Positions 44,008 to 53,746 of a stretch of DNA of 64,000 bases are shown one piece after another (the first letter of the stretch is position 1; each line of letters opens with the position of its first letter). The position numbers and the translations under genes were made by a program. Where the stretch lies: contig CAYSQJ010000002.1 in NCBI GenBank assembly GCA_964433345.1, forward strand, positions 62,001 through 126,000, given 5' to 3'. The notes under the pieces were generated by a model, which did not search any database, was not told where the DNA came from, and was given only the letters and a program-made list of their open reading frames with translations. Source of the DNA: Ga0077527 sp964433345. GTDB lineage: Bacteria > Pseudomonadota > Gammaproteobacteria > Burkholderiales > SG8-41.

Positions 44008-44943
44008 ATGCAAATCCTGCGCAGCGTTCCGGACGCTGCCTCCAGTCCCGTCGCGCTGACCATCGGCAATTTTGACGGGGTCCATCTCGGCCACCAGGCA
44101 ATGCTCGCGAAACTGCGCGCTGCTGCTGTGGCGCGCGGGTTACCGGCCTGCGTGATGACCTTCGAACCGCATCCGCGCGAGTTTTTCGCGCCGGACCAGG
44201 CTCCGGTGCGGCTGACCTCGATGCGCGAGAAGCTTGAGCTGCTGCGCGCTCACGGCGTCGCGCGCACCCATGTGCTGCGCTTCAATTTTGCGCTGGCCCA
44301 GGTCACGGCGGCGGACTTCATCGGGCGCATCCTGGTGCGCGGACTCGGCGTGCGCTGGCTGCAGGTTGGCGACGATTTCCGTTTCGGCGCGCGCCGCGCC
44401 GGCGACCTGGCGATGCTGCGCGCGCAGGCCGCGCAATACGGTTATGAGGTCGAGGGCATGGCGACGGTGGAGCTTGACGGTGCGCGGGTATCGAGCACCG
44501 CGGTGCGCGATGCGCTGGCTGCGGGCGACGTGGAAAAGGCCGCCCGCCTGCTCGGTCGTCCCTACAGCATCAGCGGGCACGTGACCGGCGGCGACCGTCT
44601 TGGCCGCGAGCTCGGGTTCCCGACGGCGAACGTGCAGATGAAGCACAACCGGCCGCCGTTGACCGGGATTTTCGCGGTGGAACTGAGGCGCCGCGACGGC
44701 CGGCCGCTGCAGGGCGTGGCCAGCCTCGGCGTGCGGCCGACGGTGAAGGCGCAGGGAGCCGCCCCGGTGCTTGAAGTGTTCATATTTGATTTCAACGAGG
44801 ATATTTACGGGGAACTGGTGTGCGTCGATTTCCTGCACAAGTTCCGCGACGAGGCGAAGTATGTCGACCTCGAAACCCTGAAGGCGCAGATTGCGCGCGA
44901 CGTGGCCGACACGCGCGCGTACTTTGCGAAGCGCGCCGCGTGA
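44008..44943 (+). CDS. ribF: Bifunctional riboflavin kinase / FMN adenylyltransferase
   Basis: Converts riboflavin to FMN and FAD. 311 residues with the adenylyltransferase loop GNFDGVHLGHQAML near 15-28, RFGARRAGDLAML near 125 and the flavokinase domain GGDRLGRELGFPTANV near 194. Its pathway partner ribBA is at 22376-23632. Downstream is ileS, the standard ribF-ileS-lspA order. Confidence 0.95.
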   Translation: MQILRSVPDAASSPVALTIGNFDGVHLGHQAMLAKLRAAAVARGLPACVMTFEPHPREFFAPDQAPVRLTSMREKLELLRAHGVARTHVLRFNFALAQVTAADFIGRILVRGLGVRWLQVGDDFRFGARRAGDLAMLRAQAAQYGYEVEGMATVELDGARVSSTAVRDALAAGDVEKAARLLGRPYSISGHVTGGDRLGRELGFPTANVQMKHNRPPLTGIFAVELRRRDGRPLQGVASLGVRPTVKAQGAAPVLEVFIFDFNEDIYGELVCVDFLHKFRDEAKYVDLETLKAQIARDVADTRAYFAKRAA

Positions 44944-44985
44944 TTCCGCGGCGGGCGCAAGCAATGCTTACCCGAAACAGCTGAC

Positions 44986-47850
44986 ATGGCCGATTGCAAG
45001 AAAACACTGAACCTGCCGGACACGCCCTTCCCGATGCGCGGCGACCTGGCGAAACGCGAACCGAAAATGCTGGAACAGTGGCAGCAGCGCCGCTTTTACC
45101 AGCGCATTCGCGAGGCGGCCAGGGGCCGTCCGCGCTTCGTGCTGCACGACGGTCCGCCGTATGCCAACGGCGACATCCACATCGGCCACGCGGTGAACAA
45201 GATCCTCAAGGACATCATCGTCAAGTCGAAATCGTTTTCCGGTTTCGATGCGCCGTACGTGCCCGGCTGGGATTGCCACGGCATGCCGATCGAGGTGCAG
45301 ATCGAGAAACTGCACGGCAAGCATCTGCCGGCCGGTGAAACCCAGCGCCTGTGCCGCGCTTATGCGGCGGAGCAGGTCGAGCGCCAGAAAAAGGATTTCC
45401 AGCGTCTCGGTGTGCTCGGCGACTGGGACAATCCCTACCTGACGATGGCGTTTCGCAACGAGGCCGACGAAATCCGCGCGCTGGGCAGGCTGCTGGAGAA
45501 AGGCTATGTCTACCGCGGACTGAAACCGGTGAACTGGTGTTTCGACTGCGGCTCGGCGCTGGCCGAGGCGGAAGTCGAATACGAGGACCGCAAGGATCCC
45601 GCGGTCGATGTCGGCTTTCCCTTCGCGGAGCCCGATAAAGTGGCGCAAGCCTTCGGCCTGCCGGTGTTGCCGGACAAGCCGGGCCATGCGGTGATCTGGA
45701 CCACGACGCCGTGGACGCTGCCGGCGAACCAGGCGCTCAATGCGCATCCCGAATTCAGCTATCACCTGGTGGACACCGAAAAGGGCCTGCTGATCCTCGC
45801 TGCCGACCTGCAGGAAGCCTGTCTTGCACGTTACGGTCTGACCGGAACGACGCTGGCCTCCTGCAAGGGTGCTGCCCTTGAAGGCATCGCGTTCAAACAT
45901 CCGTTTTATGACCGGCTGTCACCGGTTTACCTCGGTGATTACGTCACCCTCGACACCGGCACGGGCATGGTTCATGCCGCGCCGGCTTACGGCGTAGAGG
46001 ATTTTCACTCCTGCCGCAGGTACGGCATGAAGGACGACGAGATCCTGACCCCGGTGATGGGCGACGGCAAATACGCGTCCACGCTGCCCCTGTTCGGCGG
46101 ACAGATGATCTGGAAGGCCAATCCGCAGATCGTCGCTCACCTGCAAGAGAAGGGCGTGCTGTTCGCGCACAAGTCTGACCTGCACAGCTACATGCATTGC
46201 TGGCGCCACAAGACGCCGATCATCCTGCGCGCGACCACGCAGTGGTTCGCCGGCATGGAGGATGTGCCCGGTTACAGGGGTGTCAAGCCGCAGGAGACCC
46301 TGCGCACGACGGCACTGCGCGCGGTCGAGGCCACGCGCTTTTTCCCGGCCTGGGGCAAGGCAAGGCTGCACGGCATGATCGCCAACCGTCCCGACTGGAC
46401 ACTGTCGCGGCAGCGGCAATGGGGCGTGCCGATGCCGATTTTCGTGCACCGCGAGACCGGAGAGATGCATCCGCGCACGCCCGAGCTGCTGGAGCAGGTC
46501 GCGCAGCGCGTCGAGCGTGAAGGCATCGAGGCCTGGCAGGCGCTGGATGCAGCCGAACTGCTGGGTAACGAAGCGGCACAGTACGAAAAAATCCGGGACA
46601 CGCTGGATGTCTGGTTCGATTCGGGCACCACGCATCTGACGGTGCTGCGCGGTTCGAATGCGGCCGACGGCGCTTTTCCTGCCGATCTCTACCTCGAGGG
46701 TTCGGACCAGCATCGCGGCTGGTTCCATTCCTCGCTGCTGACCGCGAGCATGATGGATGGCCGCGCGCCGTATGAGGCGCTGCTGACCCACGGCTTCGTC
46801 GTCGACGGCGAAGGCAAGAAAATGAGCAAGTCCAAGGGCAATGTCATCGTGCCCCAGCAGGTGATGGGCGAGCTCGGTGCCGACATCCTGCGCCTGTGGG
46901 TGGCGAGCACGGATTACTCCGGCGAGCTGTCGATCTCGAAGGAAATCCTCAAGCGTGTCGTCGAGTCCTACCGGCGCATCCGCAACACGCTGCGCTTCCT
47001 GCTGGCCAACATCGCCGATTTCGATCCTGTCCGGCATGCCTTGCCGGCGGACCAGTGGCTGGAAATCGATCGTTATGCGCTGGTGATGCTGGCCGACCTG
47101 CAGTCGGCATTGGTTCCTTCGGAGATGGGTGAGCGCAATCCGCAGCAGCCGGGGCATTACGGCGAGTACGAGTTTCACCAGGTTGCGCACCGGCTGCAGA
47201 CCTTCTGTTCCGAGGAGCTGGGCGGGTTTTATCTCGACATCCTCAAGGACCGCCTGTACACCGCGCCGGCGGACTCGATGGTGCGGCGCTCGGCGCAGAA
47301 CGCGCTGCACCAGATCACCCATGCCTTGGTGCGGTTGATGGCACCGATCCTGTCCTTCACCGCGCAGGAGGCCTGGGAGCAGCTGGCGCCGGGGGAGGCC
47401 AGCGTGTTCGAGCAGCTGTGGTCGGACATTCCCCGGCCCGTCGATGCACAGCGGCTGCGCGAGCGCTGGCAGCCGCTGCGCGCGTTGCGCGGCGACGTCA
47501 CCAAGCGTCTTGAAGAACTGCGCGGTGCCGGCAAGATCGGTTCCTCACTGGCGGGCGAACTCGACCTTTATGCCGAGGGCGAATCCCTCGGGCTGTTGCG
47601 GTCCTTCGGCGATGACCTGCGTTTCGTGTTCATCACCTCGCGGGTCAGCGTGCATGAGGGACGTGCCGCGGACGGCCTGGAGACCGTGCTGCCGGAGGTG
47701 TGGCTGCGCGTCAGCGCAAGCCCGCATGCCAAGTGCGAGCGCTGCTGGCATTACCGTGCCGACGTCGGCCACGATCCGCAGCATCCCGAGCTTTGCGGCC
47801 GCTGCACATCGAACCTTCATGGCGCCGGTGAGCCGCGGAGCCACGCCTGA
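44986..47850 (+). CDS. ileS: Isoleucyl-tRNA synthetase
   Basis: Charges tRNA-Ile. 954 residues: PPYANGDIHIGHAVNK near 58-73 (HIGH motif), the editing domain around 180-400, KKMSKSKGNVIVP near 607-619, and a C-terminal zinc site CERCWHYR...CGRCTSNL near 912-940. Length and layout are standard for bacterial class 1 enzymes. Starts at 44986 with no strong ribosome site; ends in a one-base overlap with lspA (TGATG). Confidence 0.97.
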   Translation: MADCKKTLNLPDTPFPMRGDLAKREPKMLEQWQQRRFYQRIREAARGRPRFVLHDGPPYANGDIHIGHAVNKILKDIIVKSKSFSGFDAPYVPGWDCHGMPIEVQIEKLHGKHLPAGETQRLCRAYAAEQVERQKKDFQRLGVLGDWDNPYLTMAFRNEADEIRALGRLLEKGYVYRGLKPVNWCFDCGSALAEAEVEYEDRKDPAVDVGFPFAEPDKVAQAFGLPVLPDKPGHAVIWTTTPWTLPANQALNAHPEFSYHLVDTEKGLLILAADLQEACLARYGLTGTTLASCKGAALEGIAFKHPFYDRLSPVYLGDYVTLDTGTGMVHAAPAYGVEDFHSCRRYGMKDDEILTPVMGDGKYASTLPLFGGQMIWKANPQIVAHLQEKGVLFAHKSDLHSYMHCWRHKTPIILRATTQWFAGMEDVPGYRGVKPQETLRTTALRAVEATRFFPAWGKARLHGMIANRPDWTLSRQRQWGVPMPIFVHRETGEMHPRTPELLEQVAQRVEREGIEAWQALDAAELLGNEAAQYEKIRDTLDVWFDSGTTHLTVLRGSNAADGAFPADLYLEGSDQHRGWFHSSLLTASMMDGRAPYEALLTHGFVVDGEGKKMSKSKGNVIVPQQVMGELGADILRLWVASTDYSGELSISKEILKRVVESYRRIRNTLRFLLANIADFDPVRHALPADQWLEIDRYALVMLADLQSALVPSEMGERNPQQPGHYGEYEFHQVAHRLQTFCSEELGGFYLDILKDRLYTAPADSMVRRSAQNALHQITHALVRLMAPILSFTAQEAWEQLAPGEASVFEQLWSDIPRPVDAQRLRERWQPLRALRGDVTKRLEELRGAGKIGSSLAGELDLYAEGESLGLLRSFGDDLRFVFITSRVSVHEGRAADGLETVLPEVWLRVSASPHAKCERCWHYRADVGHDPQHPELCGRCTSNLHGAGEPRSHA

Positions 47851-48320
47851 TGTGGCGCTGGCTGCTGATTGCGGGGGTCGTGATCGCAATCGACCAGGCG
47901 ACCAAGCACGCGGCAGTCGCAGCGCTTGCCGGGCAGCCGCCGGTCGAGATCACGTCCTTTTTCAACCTGGTGCTGGTCTACAACCGCGGCGCGGCTTTCA
48001 GTTTCCTCGCCGGTGCGGGCGGCTGGCAGCGCGAGCTGTTCACGGTGATTGCACTGGTGGCTTCGGTGTGGATTGTCTGGTTGCTCTACCGGCATCCGCG
48101 GCAGTCGCTGTTCTGCCTGGCGCTGGCGCTGGTGCTCGGCGGCGCACTGGGCAATGTCATCGACCGCATCAGCATCGGCGCGGTGGTCGACTTCCTCGAC
48201 TTTCATGCCCGCGGCTGGCACTGGCCGGCCTTCAATGTCGCGGACTCCGCGATCACCTGCGGCGCGTTGCTGCTGGTGTGGGATGGCCTGCGCAGCCCGG
48301 CACCACCGGATAAATCATAA
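47850..48320 (+). CDS. lspA: Lipoprotein signal peptidase (prolipoprotein signal peptidase)
   Basis: Membrane aspartic protease that cleaves lipoprotein signals. 156 residues with four hydrophobic segments; catalytic Asp in GGALGNVIDRISIGAVVDFLDFH near 105-127 (GNxxDR and VVDF-x-x-F pattern) and VADSAITCGALLLV near 135. Translation coupled to ileS. Its TAA stop lies at the edge of motif copy E. Confidence 0.94.
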   Translation: MWRWLLIAGVVIAIDQATKHAAVAALAGQPPVEITSFFNLVLVYNRGAAFSFLAGAGGWQRELFTVIALVASVWIVWLLYRHPRQSLFCLALALVLGGALGNVIDRISIGAVVDFLDFHARGWHWPAFNVADSAITCGALLLVWDGLRSPAPPDKS

Positions 48321-48338
48321 ATATTTGTTTTTATTGAT
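48318..48338 (-). repeat. AT-rich dispersed motif, copy E
   Basis: On the minus strand ATCAATAAAAACAAAT followed by ATTTA. It overlaps the lspA stop codon and lies in the 71-base gap before ispH. Confidence 0.7.
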
Positions 48339-48391
48339 ATTTTTGTATTTTCCTCGATGCCTTTCCACTCTCAGGCGATATAATCCCAGAC

Positions 48392-49312
48392 ATGCAAGTC
48401 CTGCTCGCCAATCCCCGCGGTTTCTGTGCCGGCGTTGACCGCGCCATCGACATCGTCGAGCGCGCGCTCGAACTGTTCGGCGCGCCGATATACGTGCGCC
48501 ATGAAGTCGTGCACAACAAGTTCGTCGTTGACAACCTGCGCGCCAAAGGGGCGGTGTTTGTCGAGGAACTCGACGATGTCCCCGAAGGCAGCACCGTTGT
48601 GTTCAGTGCCCATGGTGTGTCGCAGGCGGTGCGCCGCGAAGCCGAGTCGCGCGGCCTGAAAGTGTTTGATGCGACCTGCCCGCTGGTGACCAAGGTGCAT
48701 GTCGAGGTGGCGAAGATGCGCGAGCAGGGACGCGAGATCATCATGATCGGCCACCGCGGGCACCCCGAGGTCGAGGGCACGATGGGGCAGAGCGCGGGCG
48801 GCATGCATCTCGTCGAGGGCCCCGGTGATGTTGCCGGGCTGCATGTGCAGGACGAGAACAACCTGGCCTATGTGACCCAGACCACGCTGTCGATGGATGA
48901 TGCTGCGCGCACCGTTGCCGCGTTGAAACAGCGTTTTCCGAAGATCGTCGGCCCGAAGAAGGACGACATCTGCTATGCCACGCAGAACCGGCAGGACGCG
49001 ATCAAGACCCTGGCGCAGCGCTGCGACGTGGTGATTGTCGTCGGATCACCGAACAGTTCGAATTCCAATCGCCTGCGCGAAGTGGCCGAGCAGCTCGGCG
49101 TGCCCGCCTACATGGTCGACAATGCCGGCGAACTGAAGCCGGAATGGGTTGCCGGAAAATCCACCGTCGGCATCACGGCGGGGGCTTCAGCGCCGGAAGT
49201 GCTGGTGCAGAAAGTGGTGGAGCGTCTGCGCGAGCTCGGCGCGGATGCCGTTGCGACGCTGGACGGCATTGCCGAGCGGGTGACTTTTCCGCTGCCGAAA
49301 GGACTGAACTAG
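48392..49312 (+). CDS. ispH: 4-hydroxy-3-methylbut-2-enyl diphosphate reductase
   Basis: Last step of the MEP pathway, giving IPP and DMAPP. 306 residues; iron-sulfur Cys in NPRGFCAGVDRAID near 7-20 and DATCPLVTKVH near 93, and the typical SNSNRLREVAEQLG near 222. Start at 48392. The final stop overlaps the stop of the TonB-like gene on the other strand. Confidence 0.95.
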   Translation: MQVLLANPRGFCAGVDRAIDIVERALELFGAPIYVRHEVVHNKFVVDNLRAKGAVFVEELDDVPEGSTVVFSAHGVSQAVRREAESRGLKVFDATCPLVTKVHVEVAKMREQGREIIMIGHRGHPEVEGTMGQSAGGMHLVEGPGDVAGLHVQDENNLAYVTQTTLSMDDAARTVAALKQRFPKIVGPKKDDICYATQNRQDAIKTLAQRCDVVIVVGSPNSSNSNRLREVAEQLGVPAYMVDNAGELKPEWVAGKSTVGITAGASAPEVLVQKVVERLRELGADAVATLDGIAERVTFPLPKGLN

Positions 49313-49968
49313 GGCTGGGCCGTATTGCCGCCGGCGACCGCCGGCAGCGAGCCCTGGGCAGCCTTTGCCGGGTCGGGGCGCAGGGTCACTTCAATCAGCA
49401 TTTCACTGCGCACCGCCACGTTGGCGCGGTAGCCGGGATGGAAGCGCGCACGGGTGAATTCGCGCAGCGCGGCTTCCTCGAATTCCCGCACACCCGTGCT
49501 CATCATGATCCGTGCTTCGTCGATGCGGCCGCTCTCGCTGATGCGCAGGCGGATCATCACCGCGCCGGCCAGAGCCGGATCGGACTCTGGTGCCGGCACC
49601 TCGATCCGGGTCAGCGGAAACGGACGGCGATCGAGTTCCGAAGTCTTGAAGTAGTAGGCGCCGACCGTGCTGCCGGCATCGCCTGCGGTTGCGGCAGTCA
49701 TCGTTGTCAGGGCGGGAGCCTCCGCGGCCCCGACATCCGGTGCCGGCGCCGGATCCGTGACGACGGGAACCGCCGCGGCGACATCGCTGGCGACCGAAGT
49801 GAGCCTCGCGACCAGCGGCGCGGCCTCTAAGCCCGCTCCGGATCCGCCGCTGCCTTCGCTGCCGGGCTGACGGCCGACTGAAATCACCAGCGCTGCATGC
49901 AGCAGCAGCGACAGGCCGACGGCGGGCAGCAGGCGCGGCATGCCGTCATCCGCGGTGCGCATGTTCAT
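49309..49968 (-). CDS. TonB C-terminal domain protein at the end of the pilin operon
   Basis: A 219-residue periplasmic protein anchored by one N-terminal membrane segment (about 11-33). A Gly/Ala/Pro-rich linker (about 38-85) leads to a TonB C-terminal fold with VMIRLRISESGRIDEARIMMS near 134-154 and AALREFTRARFHPGYRANVAV near 163-183. It is co-directional with pilY1, 30 bases after its stop, so it is probably the last gene of the pil operon. No ExbB/ExbD is near. Its stop (49309-49311) overlaps the ispH stop. Function in piliation is not known. Confidence 0.78.
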   Translation of the reverse strand: MNMRTADDGMPRLLPAVGLSLLLHAALVISVGRQPGSEGSGGSGAGLEAAPLVARLTSVASDVAAAVPVVTDPAPAPDVGAAEAPALTTMTAATAGDAGSTVGAYYFKTSELDRRPFPLTRIEVPAPESDPALAGAVMIRLRISESGRIDEARIMMSTGVREFEEAALREFTRARFHPGYRANVAVRSEMLIEVTLRPDPAKAAQGSLPAVAGGNTAQP

Positions 49969-49998
49969 GGCCCACGCCTGCGGCAGCGTGTCCCGCGT

Positions 49999-52900
49999 TT
50001 ACTGCACCAGCTCGCGCCAGCTGGTGCGGCGGCCCTGCGGATCGCCCGGCGGGATCGGCGCTTCGGCGGTCTGCTGCGAAGCATCCGACGTGGTGGCGAT
50101 GACCACCGTCCTGCCGTCGGGCAGCCGCACCACGTTGATACCCACCGCCAGCGAGTCCGAGAGCTTGACGCCGAAGTGAGGGGCGCCGGCGATCTGCAGG
50201 CCGTTGCGGGCATCGAAGAAGTTCAGCCAGCTGTAACCGCCGATGTTGCAGGCGTTGTTCTGCGGCACGTTGCTGGCGACCACCAGCGTGCCCAGCTGCA
50301 GCTTCATGTCGATGTTGACCCGCTCGCCAGTATCCGGCAGGTCGGCGAACCAGCCGCCGTTGGTGACGCAATTCGTCACGCAGGTGATGCCGCGGGTGGT
50401 GCCGGTGTTGGTGATCGTCAGCTGGCTCAAGGCCGAGCGCGGGGCTGCCACCGGATAGGTGCCGGTGTCCTTGACCGCCCACACCGACTGTACCTGCGTC
50501 GACGACAGGTCGCTGGCGCCGATGTACTTGCCTGCTGCGACGTAGATATGGGTTACCGGCGGGCTGCCGAAATCGGCGATCTCCGGTTTGGTGGTGATGG
50601 CCTGCGGGTTGTTCGAAGCGTCGGTGATGGTGGTGACGCGGGTGGCCGTCTGTGAGGCATTCACTTCGAAACGCCAGATGTTTCCGAGCAGATCGGTGCC
50701 GTAGATATGCTGGGTGGTGTTGTTTACCGCGGTATCAAGCACGAAATTGTTGATCTTGGCCAGGCCGCTCGGCGTGGTCGAGTCGCCGACGCCGGTGGAG
50801 ATTTTGTAGATGATGGTGCCGGTCAGCGCGTCTAGCACATAGAGGTAACCGCGGCCGTCACCGGCTACTGCGGGCGAGTTGACGTTGTTGTAGCCCGAGG
50901 TCACAAACACCACCCAGCGGCCGTCGGCAAGCTTGCTGATGGTCGGGTTGCCGTAGCTGTAGCCGAGATGGCAGTCTGAGGCCTGTCCTGCCGGAGTTCC
51001 GGCACAGGTGCTGGTGTGCTTGAATTCCCACAGACCCTTGGGATTGGCCGGATCGGTGATGTCGAGCGCGTAATAACCCTTGCCACCGGCGTTGAGTCCG
51101 CCGACGAGTATGGTTTTCCATACGCCATTCACCGAGTCGTAGACGTCGCCGGCGGTCGGCGTGCCGTCGACATAGTAGCGGCGCAGGTTGGCGTAGTTGT
51201 TGTCGGCCAGCTTGTAGAGATTGGGCAGCACCATCGACGGGATGAAGGCCCAGCGCTCCTCGCCGCCCAGTGGGTCGCTGGTGTTGCTGCCGGCATAGAA
51301 GGCATGCAGCATGCCGTCGTTGGCGGCGACGTAGACCATCGGCGTGCGTCCGGCATTGGCCGACTTGAAGGCCAGATAATCAGTGTCGGTGTACTCGGCG
51401 AAGGGCGCCTTCACGAACACCGGCTGGGCATTGACGATGTCGCCGAGCACCGCGGTGCGCGAGCGATAAAGCAGCTGGGTATTGGTGTCGAAGCCCTCAC
51501 GGCCGCGGTGGCCGCGGACGAAATTGACCAGGTTGGCACCTTCAGCGAGCGCACGCTGGTTGACCGACAGCAGCGGCAGTATGCCGTTGGTCATGTCCGG
51601 GTACTGACTGAGGTCGGCCACCTGGGTGCTGCCGAAGAAAGCCTGCTCGGCGGCATTCAGACCTGTGCTGGCGGTGCCGGTTGGGTTGCCGGAACCATCG
51701 CAGGCCTGGGTGTTCCAGCTGAAATCGGTCAGGTTGCTGGTGGCGCCGCTGCGGAACAGCTTGATCACCCGGTTGTCGCAGGCGTTGCCGGTCTTGGCGC
51801 TGAGCTTGGCCTGGGCCGACCAGATCGGCGTGGTGCCGACATTGCCGGTGACGAGGTCGATCTCGCGGGCTTCCAACTCGCCGATCCATTCCAGGGTCTT
51901 GTAGCTCGCGGTATAGGCGAAGTTGTCGCCGGCAACCGGCTCCAGGTTACTGGTCGCCGCCGCGGCCGCCGAGGCAACCCGGGCATTGACGCCGGCGAGT
52001 GCGGTGGTCAGGGAGTCGACGACGCTGTCCGGATCGGCGGCGCTGAAGAACTGACCGCGGCCGTTGACCGCGGCGTGCCAGAGGTCATCCAGCGCGGTTG
52101 GGTCGTCGGAGGATGGTATCGGCCAGTTTTTGGTACCCGAACGCAGGGCTGCAAAATCGCCGGCGCCGGTCTTGTAGTTCGGCACGTAATTCAGGGTGCC
52201 GGCGAGGCCGAGGCCCATCGTGAACGTAGTCATGTGCTGGTGGCGCGCGGTGTCAGCCTCAACGCCGGTGCCGTTAGAGGGCACGTTGTTGTCGGTGCCG
52301 ACATCGGTGCCGAGGGCGCCGGTGGAGCCGTTCGCCCGCAGATCGGTCTGGTAATAATAGGCCGCGACGTCGGCCAGCGAGCCGGAGGAGCCGCCGCTGA
52401 AGGAAGTCAGGACTTCCGTCGCCGAGTACTGGGGGTTGGGGTTCTGCACGTCCCGGGTATTGGTGGAGCAGTTGGTGATGTAGCTCTGATCGGTATCGGC
52501 CACGTACTCGGTTCCGGCTTTCGGGGATACCGGTGTGACCAGTGTGGTGGTGACCAGCCGGATGCGTGTGCGTCCCCAGCTGCAGTTGAAGCGGCTGCGC
52601 ACCTCTTCGTATTTGTAGCGTCGGTTGGAGACGGTCTCCACCGAACCGTCGTACAGCGGCCGCGGCGTGACATTGATGTTGCCGTCATGGTTGGCGATCA
52701 GCGAATTGTCGAGCTGGCGCCCGGAGTTGCTGTTCCAGTAGCCGTCGCTGGTCAGGATCGTGAAATTCTGCTGGCAGGAGTACTGCATTGGATCGCCGGT
52801 CATGCCGCTGTTGATGCCGTCCTGGATGCCGGCGAAATGGCGTCCGGCGCGCGACAGCGCCTCGCGCAGCGGCGTGCTGCCGTTGGTACCCTGCGAGTAG

Positions 52901-53715
52901 AGCTTGGTGTACCAGTCCGCCTTGTGCGTGGCGTTGAAGTCGCTGATCGCGAGGTATTTGCTCGAGGTGACCGGGCTGTTGGGGTTGATGGTAATGAAGC
53001 CGACGCGGTAACCCTCGCCGATGCTGACGAAGGCTCGACCGGTAGCCGATTTCATCAGCAACAGGCGGGTGCGGTAGAAACTGTACCAGTTGGCGAAATT
53101 CTGGCGCTCGTCGGTGCTGCCGGGGCCTGAAGTCGACGACACCTGGACCTTGGTCCAGTTGCCGGTGGTGTGCGGGAAGGAAGTGCTCGAACTCGGCCAG
53201 CAGCCGGTGGTGCTGCTGGTGCTGCCCGGGTCCGGAGAACCGGTGCCGCTCCAGACATAGTAATAGGCCGGCTGAGCGGTCTCGCTGCCGCTGTTCCAGT
53301 TCAGGTTGCTGTCATAGGCACGGAAGCTGGTGCTGAGGTTGACCGTCGACGATCCGGAATCGAAGCCGTCGTAGCGCGCGGCAGTGAAGCTGGCGTTCGC
53401 GAAATCGGTGCCGTCGGCATTCTTGGGCGGCACATAAACAGTGTTCGGGTTGTAGTAAATCGTGTTGCAGAGATGGTTCTTGTAGCCGGTCCTGTCGTAA
53501 CGATCACGGATGCCGTCCGGCATATAGCCCCAGCCCATACTGCCGGAGTCGTCCAGCGTGAACAGGATGTTCGGCTTGACCACGGTGGTCGAGCTGCTCG
53601 CCAGCGGCACGTTGGCGATGTCCGTCAGCGCGGCTTGTGCCGCGGAAGCGATCACAAGGCAGGCGGCCAGGGCAAGAATGCCCAGACTGGCGGTTGAGGA
53701 TGTGCGGGGCTTCAT
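49999..53715 (-). CDS. pilY1: Type IV pilus tip-associated protein PilY1
   Basis: Large secreted protein (1,238 residues) that primes pilus assembly and mediates adhesion. A signal peptide (residues 1-28, AASAAQA) leads to an N-terminal von Willebrand A-like region with a MIDAS-type DDSGSMGWG near 55, a middle region rich in Ser/Thr/Gly, and the C-terminal beta-propeller with MVYVAANDGMLHAFYAGS near 786, GYYALDITDPANPKGLWEF near 880 and IYGTDLLGNIWRFEV near 1010. In typical PilY1 the propeller carries a Ca loop D-x-D-x-D-G-x-x-D before this last block; here the place reads DTAVNNTTQ, which lacks most ligands. Last pil gene before the TonB-like gene. Confidence 0.92.
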   Translation of the reverse strand: MKPRTSSTASLGILALAACLVIASAAQAALTDIANVPLASSSTTVVKPNILFTLDDSGSMGWGYMPDGIRDRYDRTGYKNHLCNTIYYNPNTVYVPPKNADGTDFANASFTAARYDGFDSGSSTVNLSTSFRAYDSNLNWNSGSETAQPAYYYVWSGTGSPDPGSTSSTTGCWPSSSTSFPHTTGNWTKVQVSSTSGPGSTDERQNFANWYSFYRTRLLLMKSATGRAFVSIGEGYRVGFITINPNSPVTSSKYLAISDFNATHKADWYTKLYSQGTNGSTPLREALSRAGRHFAGIQDGINSGMTGDPMQYSCQQNFTILTSDGYWNSNSGRQLDNSLIANHDGNINVTPRPLYDGSVETVSNRRYKYEEVRSRFNCSWGRTRIRLVTTTLVTPVSPKAGTEYVADTDQSYITNCSTNTRDVQNPNPQYSATEVLTSFSGGSSGSLADVAAYYYQTDLRANGSTGALGTDVGTDNNVPSNGTGVEADTARHQHMTTFTMGLGLAGTLNYVPNYKTGAGDFAALRSGTKNWPIPSSDDPTALDDLWHAAVNGRGQFFSAADPDSVVDSLTTALAGVNARVASAAAAATSNLEPVAGDNFAYTASYKTLEWIGELEAREIDLVTGNVGTTPIWSAQAKLSAKTGNACDNRVIKLFRSGATSNLTDFSWNTQACDGSGNPTGTASTGLNAAEQAFFGSTQVADLSQYPDMTNGILPLLSVNQRALAEGANLVNFVRGHRGREGFDTNTQLLYRSRTAVLGDIVNAQPVFVKAPFAEYTDTDYLAFKSANAGRTPMVYVAANDGMLHAFYAGSNTSDPLGGEERWAFIPSMVLPNLYKLADNNYANLRRYYVDGTPTAGDVYDSVNGVWKTILVGGLNAGGKGYYALDITDPANPKGLWEFKHTSTCAGTPAGQASDCHLGYSYGNPTISKLADGRWVVFVTSGYNNVNSPAVAGDGRGYLYVLDALTGTIIYKISTGVGDSTTPSGLAKINNFVLDTAVNNTTQHIYGTDLLGNIWRFEVNASQTATRVTTITDASNNPQAITTKPEIADFGSPPVTHIYVAAGKYIGASDLSSTQVQSVWAVKDTGTYPVAAPRSALSQLTITNTGTTRGITCVTNCVTNGGWFADLPDTGERVNIDMKLQLGTLVVASNVPQNNACNIGGYSWLNFFDARNGLQIAGAPHFGVKLSDSLAVGINVVRLPDGRTVVIATTSDASQQTAEAPIPPGDPQGRRTSWRELVQ

Positions 53716-53746
53716 GGTGTTCTCCGGGGGCGCATGTGTTCCGCGC

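Noticed and set aside
51016..53130. 704-codon plus-strand open frame opposite pilY1
   Set aside because: Antisense shadow; Gly/Val/Ala-rich low-complexity composition and no ribosome site.
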